A stretch of 32,843 bases of DNA from NCBI GenBank assembly GCA_014621425.1, contig JAANBB010000440.1:1-32843 (forward strand). Reading direction: 5' to 3'. Under the pieces are notes generated by a model. That model was not told the origin of the DNA. It saw nothing but the letters and a program-made list of their open reading frames with translations, and made no database searches. Of the stretch, positions 21,080 to 30,568 are shown one piece after another; the stretch's first letter is position 1, and each line of letters begins with the position of its first letter. The DNA is from Cylindrodendrum hubeiense. Taxonomy: Eukaryota > Ascomycota > Sordariomycetes > Hypocreales > Nectriaceae. The translations under genes and the position numbers were made by a program.

Positions 21080-21462
21080 GGCTGTGTCGATATTATTGGA
21101 GATAGAACAAGGCCTCAATGTTCACTTGAGTGCTGCGGTGGAAGAAGTTGGGGCGCGGACTCTGACGAGTCTTGGGTTTTGGAGGCAACAGCATCCATGT
21201 TTGGCCATTAGGTGTCCCGTTCTTGGATGTAAGCCACTGCTTCATGGAACATAGACATTGGGCGGCTGTGTCGACATTATTGGAGACATAACAAGGCCCC
21301 AGTCTTGGTTTGAGCGCTGCTGGTGGAAGAAGTTGGGGTGCGGGCTCTGACGAGCCTGGTGGTGCAGGCGGCTGTGCCGACATTCTTGGAGACAGAACAA
21401 GGCCCCAGTCTTGATTTAAGTGCTGCGGGTGGAAAACCTTGGGGTGCGGGCTCTTTGCGGGC
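21080..21462. repeat. Three direct copies of a 90-bp segment
   Basis: Copies begin with GGCTGTGTCG/GGCTGTGCCG at 21080, 21264 and 21370 and end near the GGGCTCTGACGAG motif (about 21169, 21354, 21462). The first and third are each followed by related sequence (a GGCAACAGCATC/GGCATCAGCATC stretch, then GTAAGCCACTG). Related sequence also occurs around 20929-21050. The minus-strand frames are Pro/Ser-rich and broken. Confidence 0.7.
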
Positions 21463-21915
21463 CTTGGCGTGTTGAAGGCATCAGCATCAGCGGTTGGCCT
21501 TTGGGCGTCTCGTCTTTAGGTGTAAGCCACTGATTCATGGACTTAGAGACCTTAGACACCCTGGATTGTCACCGCGTTAGCGGCCACGGGGCAGCCTGAC
21601 GGCCTCTTGACGCCGGGACCCGACGTTGTGATGCGAAGTGAGGTATCGGCCGCCTTCTTAGCCGCGACAACGTCCCATTTGGTACGGGGCATGGCGAAGA
21701 ATTGCGGTGAGTAGAGATGAATGGAAATTGTAGCAAACTACCAGTGGCAAGCGGAACGGTATTAGTGGAAGGTGGATACCGGAGGGAAGAAGTCCGGAGT
21801 CGCGGTCGCGGATGATAAGGTTGCGATGGTTTCGACCTTCGACCTAGACGCACCCGACTGTGCCACATAATGAGGTTAGCTTGGTGGTTCATTAGTCAAG
21901 GTGAGTAACACAAAC

Positions 21916-22041
21916 ATTGTAGCATTTTCAGCCTCGGTCACCACCATGACCATGGCCGCCGCTGGGGCCGTTTCCACCGCTGGGGTTGTCCTTGAAGGCC
22001 CGAACCAACTCTGTCAACGCGGATTTCTCCGTAGTCGACAT
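21916..22041 (-). pseudogene. First exon of another zinc-knuckle copy with a stop codon
   Basis: 126 nt (42 codons), starting MSTTEKSALTELVRAF and paralogous to the exon at 19611. A Gly/Asn/His-rich stretch follows; then TGA occurs at 21930-21928 just before KCYN. The donor GTTTGTGTTAC is conserved, but the downstream acceptor (TTATG) and second knuckle half are degraded. This is the array copy furthest from the 3' end of the gene. Confidence 0.7.
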
Positions 22042-22440
22042 CTACATGGTGGTTAACAGTGTTCCGGTGCCGTATTGTTAGAAACACTTACTTCCAAGGA
22101 TACTTTTTCGAAGTGCTTGACCAGGAGTTATAATTGAAGCGGGCAACGGGCTTGCGGTTCCTGCGTCCAGGCTCACGGCCGTGATTGGTATACGGGTAAC
22201 AGACTTGCGGTCAGGATAGAGATAACCGAGATGCGGTAAGGATTAAAAATGATGAAGAGAGGTCGAGGGAAAGCAGATGGTGATGATAACCCAGTAGGCT
22301 GATAATGTTGCGATGTTGTGAGAGGGAAGTGAGAAGAGGAAATTGCCTCGTTGAAGTTCTGCTGTTGCCTTCCCAGGTGTAAGCAATTGGCGACTGGGAG
22401 GTATTAGGTAAGGCACATACGGTAGGTATCCAAGGTAGTC

Positions 22441-22766
22441 AGGTGCCACGTAAAAATATCCGCGCGTATCCGGGTATTCCAATGCTTCTGCCTACAAAGC
22501 ATAGCGATTTATTCACTGCTTCTTTTGCCTCCGGGGTGGACAGACTTCTTGCTGCCCTTGAAGGACTCTTCTCTTGGGTTGGTTGACGTCTAGGCATTTC
22601 CACACAGTCGGGGAGAATTGTTTAAGTGGTCTTATGATTTCGATTGCAGGCTCAATTGTGGCATGTCACACGTATGAAAGAACTAGAGAGAGAAACCCGA
22701 GTAATTGTTTTTGCTCACCTTTGACACCAAATCGTGGAAAGCTGGTACCTGAGGCCGTTCCTCCCC
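22441..22766 (+). repeat. Dispersed repeat, copy 1 (segments A and B joined)
   Basis: Segment A (22441-22513, GGTGCCACGTAAAA to GCGATTTATT) matches the reverse complement of 26507-26581. Segment B (about 22511-22766) matches the reverse complement of about 26930-27205, including CAATTGTGGCATG and TTTGCTCACC. In this copy A and B are directly joined; in the other they are about 350 bp apart and in the opposite order. On the minus strand an open frame from ATG at 22597 to TGA at 22439 (52 aa, starts MPRRQPTQEK) spans the junction. Confidence 0.75.
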
Positions 22767-23104
22767 TGCTCTCACTCTTTCCTCACCTACAGCCATGCTC
22801 CTGACCTCATAGATACCTAGGTAGGTACCCACCAGGTTCAGATGCCTCGTCCCCAGCCTGAAAGTAGCTACTGTCAACTTAAGCATGTCACATCAACAAT
22901 GATCGAAAAGGGTTTGGTGTATCATATCAATTTGCGATCTTGTCTATATAGTACATGTGTAAAGGGTTCCAGTTCCCTAATCCCAGTCATAACATCGCTT
23001 ATCAAAACACAGCCAGACCTTCCTTCTCTTCCTAACGCCAGCCATCAATCTAGCAAAGTCCTCATGACATTCGACTTGGGTACACTCAAGTCAAGTCCCC
23101 ATTT
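22767..23104. other. 3' flank of the dynamin gene
   Basis: 338 bp between the dispersed repeat and the dynamin stop codon. No gene or repeat recognised. It should hold the dynamin 3' UTR and polyadenylation site (minus strand). Confidence 0.5.
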
Positions 23105-25729
23105 CTAGTTCTGCGGGCCCAGTCTCATCGCATTCGCAAGTCTATGTCTCGCGCTCTCTCTCCGTGAATCCCGGCCGGGGCTGTTCGAATACTCGGTTCG
23201 CCCAGCGTTCTCGTAGTACGCCTCCGCGTCACCCAGGCCTACCTTCTGGGGTCGGGGTGGTGGTGGAGGGGGGGCAGCGTGGTTGGGCTGCTGCTGCTCC
23301 TGGTGAGGGGTAGGGTAGACGGGTTCCCAATCCCGGGAGTCTTGACGGTGGTTAGACTCCTGTCGACTGCTAGTATCTTGTCGACCAGCTTCCGGTCGGT
23401 AAGGGTTGTTCTGGTAGACGTCCTGGGGCGCCGCCGGTGCGCGACTGGAGCGATCCTCGCGAGGATCACGAGCAGTCCGTCGGACGGAATCGTGAGAGCG
23501 GAGGGGCTGCTGTGGTTGAGCCGGAGGTGCAACAGACTTGCGGCGGTCGATGTTGTTGTTCACGACAGGCTGCTCCTCCTCATCCGAAGCCGAATCCTCG
23601 TCTGGCTCATCATCATAGACTCTGAGTTCGCTCCGCATAGCGAGGCTGGCGCAGATGGTCCTAGCCTCCTCGATAGCCTTCTTCTGCGCCTGAAGCGTCC
23701 GGCGTCGGTCACGGGTCTCCTTGTTCTCGGCAGCAATGGCCTCGATGGTGGCGTCGCGCATGCGCAGAATCTCAATGGGGTTGAATAGGCGGAGCATTCC
23801 CAAGAGAAGATGGCGTTCAACAACTTGTGTGATGACGTTGCGGGTGAAGATGCGGGCGGTGAGGTCATAGTAGATAAGCATCTTCTCCAGGACCTCCTCG
23901 GCTTCAGTATAAGTTCCCGCATTCTCTGTCGCATCGGCGCGCCACTTCCTCAGGCGTTCCGCATATTCAGGGTCAAAGGGCTGGACCTCAAGCTCCATGT
24001 CGTCGGTAAGACGACCAAGCTCCTTGTCTGCACCCTCCATCAATTCGTTCATTTGCACCTCGAGGAAGTGCATGCGGAGAGGATCGCGCATGCGCATAGG
24101 GAAGACATGGTCGATGACATCTGCAAGGAACTCGTGGCAGATAACACCAAGGTTGTCCTTGTACTCCCGGGCCAGGACTGGCCAGTTTTGGGAGTAGTCC
24201 TGGAAGAGAATGTAGGGTGCTCGGGGGTTGGAGTCGAGCGGAAGTTCGTTACCACGGATCTGGCGGAGGAGGGGCTCAACTTCAAGCTCTGCAAAGTCCT
24301 TCTTGGAACGATCTTCTACAACACCTGCAGCAGGAAGATTGGCTGCGGGCGCTGTACCGGGAGTACCGGGAGGAGGGGCATCCTTCTGGAAAGTGACCTT
24401 GCGGCCATGCGCACGGAATCGTCGAGCAAACCGCTCGCTCTCCTCGCGGACGCGAGCACGGAGCTTTTGAGAGGGTGTTCCCTTGGGGCTGGACTGCCTA
24501 GCGAAGAACTTCTCTCCGAAGGGGTTCTTGTAATTACCGTTGACGGCTGGGACGACGAGGTTGTTGGAGGCTGTAAACAGCTCGCCCATCTCAAATCGCA
24601 TCTCCTCAACGGTGTCCTTTCCAGCTCCCATGGCCTTGAGCTGGGCTTCACAGCCCTCGAGAGCCTCTTGGATCTGGCGGCGCAGGGTCTTGACATGCTT
24701 TCCGATGTGTCGCTGGAGCTGAGTGCTGAGCTTCTGGCGAAGAGCAGCGATTCCCCACATCTGAGGCGGCAGATGAGCCCATTTGCCTCGTGTGAAGAAC
24801 TCTGCCTCCGAACGCGCTCGGTCTTCGGGTGTCTGCCAACGCTCATTGGGTCCGGGGTTCAGGAGGACGTACCAGCCGAGCTTGAAGTTGTTCTCCTTGT
24901 CCTTGTTCGTGACAAGCTCAATGAACTTCTCCTCGAGGCCGATTCGCTCCGTCATGTCGGGCTTCGTCAGAACACCAATGGTGCGGGATCCGGTAGGGTC
25001 GAATTGACGGGCTTTCTTGAGAATGGGCGCCTGGACATAGTCGTTGTTGCCACCGATGACGGCCAGGATGATGGTTCGCGAGCTCTTCATGTATCGTTCG
25101 GAGAGGGTCTCGATGGTCTGGATATCGGCTTCGGACTGGTCGCGGTTGGCGACTCGGACCAAGCCAGGAAGATCAACGAGAGTGAGCAGCGGCATGTCGG
25201 GGCCGCACTTCTCAATGACGAGGATATCTTTGGCGGCAAAGCGGCCGGGAATGCTTCGGGGGGCGATGAGCTCGGTCGCATCTCGCATCATGGTTTCGAA
25301 CGGAGTGTCGCCGGTGACGTCGCCGCCATACTGCAGGAGTCGGGCTTGCTCATTGTAGGGGCGGGACTTGTCGGGGATGATGGACACCTTCAGCTTGGTC
25401 TCCTTGGCTCTGCGGAGGCGAATCTCGGTCGCAAAGCGGGTGCAGGCGCCTGCATCTCGGGGGAACGGGGTGCCGGTGAGGGCTTCGAGGACGGAGCTCT
25501 TTCCAGCGGACTGGTCGCCGACGACGACGATCTGGGGTAGCTTGATGTTATCGAGCTGGGCGAACTGCAGCTTATCGACGAGGTCCAGGAGGCCGCGCTG
25601 CTCGTTGGCAAGGCCCTGGGTATCCAGGGACGACTCGATTGAAGGGGGCATTTCGCGCCTGGTCATGGAGTCAGCAGCAGGTCGCGGGGAGGTTTGATGG
25701 TCTGGCGGGACGACGAACAATGATCCCAT
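23105..25729 (-). CDS. Dynamin-family GTPase (Mx/Vps1-like)
   Basis: Single open frame. From the chosen ATG at 25729 the product is 874 aa (MGSLFVVPPDHQ...). The large GTPase domain is complete: P-loop GDQSAGKSS (71-79), switch I Thr in GACTRFATEIRLRR, DLPG (186-189) and TKPD (255-258). Middle/stalk and GED-like helices follow to about residue 750. The last 120 residues are a disordered Glu/Gln/Pro-rich tail with a proline run and a short conserved-looking end (RLANAMRLGPQN). Dynamins self-assemble on membranes and use GTP to constrict or remodel them; the fungal Mx-like branch has no settled role. No PH domain or transmembrane segment is seen. The frame is open to an ATG at 25906, but a TATA box at 25805-25800 lies inside that stretch, so the longer start is unlikely. 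25666 (MTRREMPPS) is another possible start. It looks intact although relics lie on both sides. Confidence 0.9.
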   Translation of the reverse strand: MGSLFVVPPDHQTSPRPAADSMTRREMPPSIESSLDTQGLANEQRGLLDLVDKLQFAQLDNIKLPQIVVVGDQSAGKSSVLEALTGTPFPRDAGACTRFATEIRLRRAKETKLKVSIIPDKSRPYNEQARLLQYGGDVTGDTPFETMMRDATELIAPRSIPGRFAAKDILVIEKCGPDMPLLTLVDLPGLVRVANRDQSEADIQTIETLSERYMKSSRTIILAVIGGNNDYVQAPILKKARQFDPTGSRTIGVLTKPDMTERIGLEEKFIELVTNKDKENNFKLGWYVLLNPGPNERWQTPEDRARSEAEFFTRGKWAHLPPQMWGIAALRQKLSTQLQRHIGKHVKTLRRQIQEALEGCEAQLKAMGAGKDTVEEMRFEMGELFTASNNLVVPAVNGNYKNPFGEKFFARQSSPKGTPSQKLRARVREESERFARRFRAHGRKVTFQKDAPPPGTPGTAPAANLPAAGVVEDRSKKDFAELEVEPLLRQIRGNELPLDSNPRAPYILFQDYSQNWPVLAREYKDNLGVICHEFLADVIDHVFPMRMRDPLRMHFLEVQMNELMEGADKELGRLTDDMELEVQPFDPEYAERLRKWRADATENAGTYTEAEEVLEKMLIYYDLTARIFTRNVITQVVERHLLLGMLRLFNPIEILRMRDATIEAIAAENKETRDRRRTLQAQKKAIEEARTICASLAMRSELRVYDDEPDEDSASDEEEQPVVNNNIDRRKSVAPPAQPQQPLRSHDSVRRTARDPREDRSSRAPAAPQDVYQNNPYRPEAGRQDTSSRQESNHRQDSRDWEPVYPTPHQEQQQPNHAAPPPPPPRPQKVGLGDAEAYYENAGRTEYSNSPGRDSRRESARHRLANAMRLGPQN

Positions 25730-25799
25730 GCTACGACAGCAGTGGTGAGGTTTGTGTGGTGGCAGAAGCGGGACACAAGGCTCTCGCGACGCCGCCGGC

Positions 25800-25805
25800 T
25801 TTATA
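25800..25805 (-). promoter_or_regulatory. Probable TATA box of the dynamin gene
   Basis: Minus strand reads TGTATAAAGCC, 71-76 nt upstream of the ATG at 25729. That leaves room for a short 5' UTR and supports this ATG over the one at 25906. Motif evidence only. Confidence 0.5.
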
Positions 25806-26506
25806 CAGAATGGCAGAATGACGTGTGGGCCACCACTCGCCAAGCTATCTGGTTGCCTCTTTCCCGTTGACAGGTTGCGCGGCCAGCCCGGCGCATTGGG
25901 CTGCACCGCTGCTGCAGGTTCCAGGCTAGTTACAGGCTAACCTGCGCAATGGAGGCGACGGCTTGGCATTTGGCGTCATGGTATTGCTGCGCCACACTGC
26001 AGAGGGCGCCCGCAGTTCGCCCGCCCAGTTGGGGACGACGTAGCCCTGTCGCCTCTCGCATGCGGAGTAGTCTGCTGCAACAGGCTGCCACGCTCATTTG
26101 CTATCCTGGCGGCACTCTGCTCCGAAATCCGATCCCAAGTTCCAAGTCCCCTGTGCCGCTGCCACCGCTGTGGCGCAACCCAGCTCTTCCGTGGCTGTGC
26201 AGGTGGCCTCTTGCTTTCCCCAGAATCATATGTGGCGAGAATCGCCTACCCACGGATCTAGAATCCAAAAGATTTGCAAATCTCCTTCCCTCTCAACAAA
26301 TTCCATCCAGAGCACAAGCGAAATCTCAATCTTGTGCAACTTGACGTTGAACATCAGACCGAGGCCTAGACCTGCACAGCCACTGCCACGGCGCTGAGAC
26401 CTTGTCCCGTGGCTTGCGCCCACGTATTTCGTACCGCCAAGACCAACCCATCAGTAGTTTGGACACTGAAGGAAATCTGGCTGCCTAAAGCAAGACGTCT
26501 CATCAT
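25806..26506. other. Region upstream of the dynamin gene
   Basis: No supported gene. The open frame at 25949-26344 lacks any domain and is rich in residues expected from random GC-rich sequence. Probably promoter-proximal and spacer DNA. Confidence 0.5.
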
Positions 26507-26581
26507 CAAATAAATCGCTATGTTTTGAAGGCAGAAGCATCGGAACCCTCGGGTACGCGCGGACAATTTTACGTGGCACCC
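26507..26581 (-). repeat. Dispersed repeat, segment A, copy 2 (inverted)
   Basis: The reverse complement starts GGTGCCACGTAAAATTGTCC and ends near GCGATTTATT. It matches 22441-22513 with about 8 substitutions and no length change over the best 69 bp. Orientation is opposite to copy 1. Confidence 0.75.
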
Positions 26582-26929
26582 ATCAAACGCGTAACTCTTT
26601 GTTCTGGTTGTGGCTTCCTGCCTATCAAGAAACGTATTCCAAGTACTCTAAAATAGTGTTGAACGTGGAGTGGCAAACCGAGCGAAATATCGAGCCCACG
26701 TATTTGATGCACAATTTACAGGGAACCGCATGCCTGTACCCCCCAGTATGGTCTTCCAGTGATAGTAACAATGTCGGCGTTAGTTCAACCTCACTGTTCG
26801 TTTGTTGATACCACAGAGCGCCGCTTTACTATGTGGTCATTGGCCTACCTACCTGACGCCAGTGTTGTGTACTAAACTTCAGGGGCTTCATGCACTAAAT
26901 AATAGGGACTGTGTGCGCCACTACGGACT

Positions 26930-27205
26930 GGGCGGAGGAACGGCCTCAGGTACCCGGCTTTCCATGATTTGGTGTCAAAGAGGTGAGCAAAAAGAATTGC
27001 TGGCGTTCCTCTCTCCAAGTTCTTCCATAGGTGCGGCATGCCACAATTGAGCCTTGAAGCAATCGAAATCATAACACGATTTGAACAATTCCGTCCGTCC
27101 GTGTGAAAATGCCTAGACGTCAACCACGAGAGAAGTGCCCTTCAAAGGGCTGCAAGAAGTCCCTCCCAGAGGGCAAAGGAAGCAGTGAACCCATGCCATG
27201 GGATT
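26930..27205 (-). repeat. Dispersed repeat, segment B, copy 2 (inverted)
   Basis: The reverse complement aligns with 22511-22766 with small indels; shared stretches include GTTGACGTCTAGGCATTT, TTATGATTTCGATTGC and GGTACCTGAGGCCGTTCCTCC-like sequence. Copy 2 extends further on its ORF side than copy 1, which is cut off where it joins segment A. Confidence 0.75.
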
Positions 27206-27252
27206 CACTAAACAAATACGCCAGCAAAAGATGTCTATGGCATGACACATGA
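27109..27252 (+). CDS. Small ORF (47 aa) inside the dispersed repeat
   Basis: ATG at 27109 to TGA at 27250. It starts MPRRQPREKCPSKGCKK and ends KYASKRCLWHDT, basic with three Cys. The first half is paralogous to the 52-aa frame starting at 22597 (minus), where both early Cys are lost. About 180 bp upstream of each ATG are also conserved between the copies, so conservation reflects duplication as a block rather than selection on the ORF. It could be the first exon of a longer gene or a fragment of one. No function recognised. Confidence 0.3.
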   Translation: MPRRQPREKCPSKGCKKSLPEGKGSSEPMPWDSLNKYASKRCLWHDT

Positions 27253-27719
27253 GGATGAGGATGATGTACCCGCGTCTCAGATGCGGATGGGGCCACGGGC
27301 CCAGGAGCCCCGCCCGCAACTCACGCAGAGGAACCAACCTGACTGGTACCAGCGAACACGCCTTCCGATGGGACCAGTCAGTCGGACAACCCCAAGGCCA
27401 GAATACTAGCTACACCCAGCACCGCGAAGCCATTGAACCCGGAAAACAATAACATCCGTATCCATATTGAAGAGTTGACGAGTCCCCCCATCTACAGCAC
27501 CAGGACCCTGGCCAACAATACGAGATAGGTGACCGGTCCCTACGGGCCCGCCAAGGCCTTTTGGAACGAAGTTTACGCATGGCTTGGAGGGTATTGGTGA
27601 TCCGAGCGTTTGAATGACTTGGTGGCTCTCACAAGCCAGGCTCTTTTACAACCTATCGCGTAGATTGAAATCAGTCCTCTTCATTCAACCATCAACCATT
27701 GCGCTGACTTATGATGATT
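27253..27719. other. Spacer between relics
   Basis: No supported gene. The frame continuing from the 47-aa ORF has seven stops in about 184 codons, which is what chance predicts; another frame is open for about 53 codons from 27249. Nothing else recognised. Confidence 0.4.
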
Positions 27720-28173
27720 ACATGCCACCTATGGATTACTCGAAATGGGTCAACATAGACACGGATTCCGAGCCAGAGATGGTGTCTCAGCAGGCAAGAT
27801 CATTTCAGGAGCGCGACAGGAAAGAAGTGCATCGCCGCGAAGATGAATGAGATAGAGCTAGAAACAGAGGAGGCTCGTTTCAAGGAGTTTCTCAACTCCG
27901 TTACCGCGATAGTTGATGCGTGGCCTATGGCTGCGCCTTTTTTGGTTTTGAGGATCTGCTCCCGGTTAATTTGGGAAAGGCGAGAAGTGGTTCTACTTCA
28001 TATTCGTTCTTCTCCTTCGTGTCTCGCTTTTGGAAGCACCACGATCTACTCGTTAGTCAGGTCCATGTGTCTGTGTATCTGATCATAAAATATCCTGGAG
28101 TAGCCATCATCCAATACAGGTTAGCTAAGCAACATTTTTCCACCTTCTTGGACCTTCTATTTACCACATCTTA
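27720..28173 (+). pseudogene. Conserved-looking hypothetical gene broken by two frameshifts
   Basis: The first frame reads MPPMDYSKWVNIDTDSEPE and continues Gln/Arg/Glu-rich to a stop at 27850. The next frame takes over with no gap (EMNEIELETEEARFKEFL, then IVDAWPMAAPFLV). A third frame resumes further on (FVSRFWKHHDLLVSQVH...KYPGVAIIQYRLAKQHFSTF) and ends at 28172-28174. The three pieces are in order and each has protein-like composition, so one ancestral gene with two indels is the simplest reading. The DYSKW...IDTDSEPE start recalls the N-terminal motif of fungal cochaperone-like proteins (Cdc37 type), but no further similarity is visible. Introns instead of frameshifts cannot be excluded; I found no good splice pair. 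Confidence 0.45.
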
Positions 28174-28211
28174 ATATATAAGTGAATGCGGGCACGCGGC
28201 TGGTCAAGGTG

Positions 28212-30568
28212 TTATTCGAGCAGCTTGACGACGGCCTCGTGCCCGTTCTTGTCGGCCCACCATAACGGCGTGTGGCCATACTTGTCCTTCGCCTCGGTGT
28301 CGGCGCCCTTCTCGAGCAGCAGCCGCACGACGGCCTCGTGCCCGTTCCCGGCGGCCCACGACAACGGTGTCCCGCCGTTTACGTCTGGTCTGTTGGCGTC
28401 CACGTTCCCAGTGTTGAGGAGAAGCTTGGCGATATTCGCGTGCCCATTTTGGGCCGTCCAAAACAGCGGAGTCCGCGAACCCTTCTCCGATAGATCCAAG
28501 GACGCACCCTGGTATATTAATGGCTTCACGTATAGCTCGTAGCCAAGCTCTGCGCAATAGGAAATTGCCTTTCTACTGCGTTCGTCTCTGCTATTTGGGT
28601 TTGCTATTATCTCCAGAATTGTGTCTATAACTTCGCTCTAATCATTCCAGACCGCCAGAGGGTGCTGGTTGTAGATATTCGGAACTAAAATCGCCCGTGG
28701 TGACAAAACATAGGTAGTACAATGCATCTGCCCTTCTTCTTTCTCGAATTGCTCGTACAAGTTATTGTTGATTGCGAGTATTTTCTTGTATTCCGCCGAT
28801 ATCTTGGGGAGAGTCCTTCATTCTCCCCGCGACAGCCTCGTAGCAATCCAAAATCTCTGAGGCTCCCGGATCGTGGCCCGCGCTGCGATAACTCTCGATC
28901 ATCCACTCGACGCCACTTCTGCCGAATTTCTCTCTCTCGTCATCAGAATTCTGCGCAAGTGACCAGCGGTAGAGCTCTCCCGTCGCACGCAGAGCTTCGG
29001 CGAAGAAGTGGCTGGAGTCCCCTTCTTCGCCATGAGGTGCAGGAAAACACGCGCATGCCTATCGCAATAAGATCTCTGCTCGCTCCCCTTCTAACTTCCG
29101 ACGGCAGTCTTCGGCCGCCTTAATCAGTCCCGACAACATGTGTTCCTGGTCTAGAGAGGGCAGTTGCTTCCGCAATGCAGGTATGATACATAGCAAAGCG
29201 TCGGAATAAGATCTCAAACCGCTTTCCACGAATGCATTTGCGAAAATGCGAACCGTTGTATTTTCCAGCCGTCCCATACCAGCACTCTCGACGATAGTCG
29301 TCTTATCGATGGTCAGAAGTCCAGCCAGTGACACCATGAGTGCCGTGAAGAGCTCGTGGGCGCAGATGTCTAGCAGTGAAATGTTCGTCGAAACAAGCTA
29401 GGCAAGTTAGACTCGAAGCTTGACTTGTTCTGTAGAACTCTCCCCCAGTACTCTGTAGACCAGATTCCACCCACAGAATCGTTGCAGAGTTCGCGGTGGA
29501 AAAGAGTTCGGTCGATTTGCGTTCGAACTCATCTCTTCCAATACTAGAGGCTTCGATTTGTCTCCGGCGCCGCTCACGAGCATCCAGGGTCTTCCTCTGT
29601 GTTCTCGAAATATGCAAATGGGTCAAAGCTTTGATCCCCGATACGCTGCGGGCCGGGCTGGGGCCAGAGAAGGCGCGATCGCTGTGATGGGTGTTGAGAT
29701 TTACGTCGGAAGCGAAGTTCGCGCGTAGTCTGTCCGATGAGAAATGCGCAGTTCCACATTCCGCCGCACATGAGGACCGTACCAGTTATGAACATGACTG
29801 GAGCGTAGTCTCTTGACGAAGAATCTCCTCCCTCACTGAGATTCTAGTCAAGAACCCAAACATCAACACCGGCCAATGCGAGAACGCCGGCTTGGAGGAT
29901 GAATCCTGCAGCGGCGATTGCAAAGAAAACCGCTCTTGATCGCTTTACGATGCCGACGTTAAGCGAAAGGTTTGGGTTTGGAGCAAACAATTTGGCTCCT
30001 ACAGTGACCTCGTCGCTCCATCTCTCGAACATGGAGCCTTCAACTCTTCCCCAGCCTGGGGGTTCCGGCAATCTATAATCCTTCTCGAAGTAATTTCGGA
30101 TAGGACCAGTCCTGCATTGTCTTTACCGGTATCGATATTCTGCTTTTCCAGCCCGCCGTAGCGCTGAGTATAGACGAGCTCTAGGATTTTCGGCTGGCCG
30201 AGAACGCGCGTAATACCGCCTCTATTGAACAGCTCGCACACATCGCGGCTGGTAGACGTGCACAACTCCGCCTCGATCGGACCGTCCCCTTCCTGAGATC
30301 TGCCGATGAAGCCACGAAGAGAAGAGTGGCCGCAGACTCGAATCGTGGAGACAACCGCAGTAAGGATCCCGATTGGAGCCATAGCAAAGATAAAATAGTC
30401 TAGAAAGGATGTGCTCTCACCTAGGTATTGCCCGGTCATGGATTCGCCGAAGAGAACGAGAAGAGGACCTATGTCCGAGGCTAGATTGTTGGAGAAATCG
30501 GACAGGTCGTCGGCGTTGACACCGACCACAGTGACGGCGCAGACGATGAAGAGCCAGCATTTCGCCAT
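28212..30568 (-). pseudogene. Ankyrin-repeat membrane protein pseudogene
   Basis: The parts lie in order on the minus strand. A signal peptide (MAKCWLFIVCAVTVVGVNA) leads into SDFSNNLASDIGPLLVLFGE, a membrane segment and the Cys block GDGPIEAELCTSTSRDVCEL. After a frameshift near 30095 come FAPNPNLSLNVGI and further membrane segments. A frameshift and apparent internal loss around 29580-29375 precede DICAHELFTALMVSLAGLLT, the helical region (AFVESGLRSYSDALLCIIPA; ALRATGELYRWSLAQNSD) and RERRRADALYYLCFVTTGDF. Another frameshift near 28660 precedes three to four ankyrin repeats (GGTPLSWAAGNGHEAVVRLL). In-frame stops: TAG at 29846-29844, TAG at 29061-29059, TAA at 28764-28762, TAG at 28640-28638; the last repeat ends early at TAA 28214-28212. 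I recognise the overall order as a family widespread in Sordariomycetes. Its role is unknown; this copy cannot make the full protein. Confidence 0.85.

Noticed and set aside
23810..25540. 576-codon plus-strand frame antisense to the dynamin gene
   Set aside because: The dynamin frame has clear GTPase motifs; the antisense frame has none and follows from codon bias.
25730..25906. N-terminal extension of the dynamin frame to an upstream ATG at 25906
   Set aside because: A TATA box lies inside the extension, the extra residues look like random Pro/Cys/His-rich translation, and the ATG at 25729 is well placed.
25949..26344. 131-codon plus-strand frame upstream of the dynamin gene
   Set aside because: No domain, no splice partner, random-looking composition.
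27253..27690. Continuation of the 47-aa ORF as a longer gene inactivated by C-to-T stops
   Set aside because: The frame has seven stops in about 184 codons, equal to chance, so there is no positive evidence of former coding.
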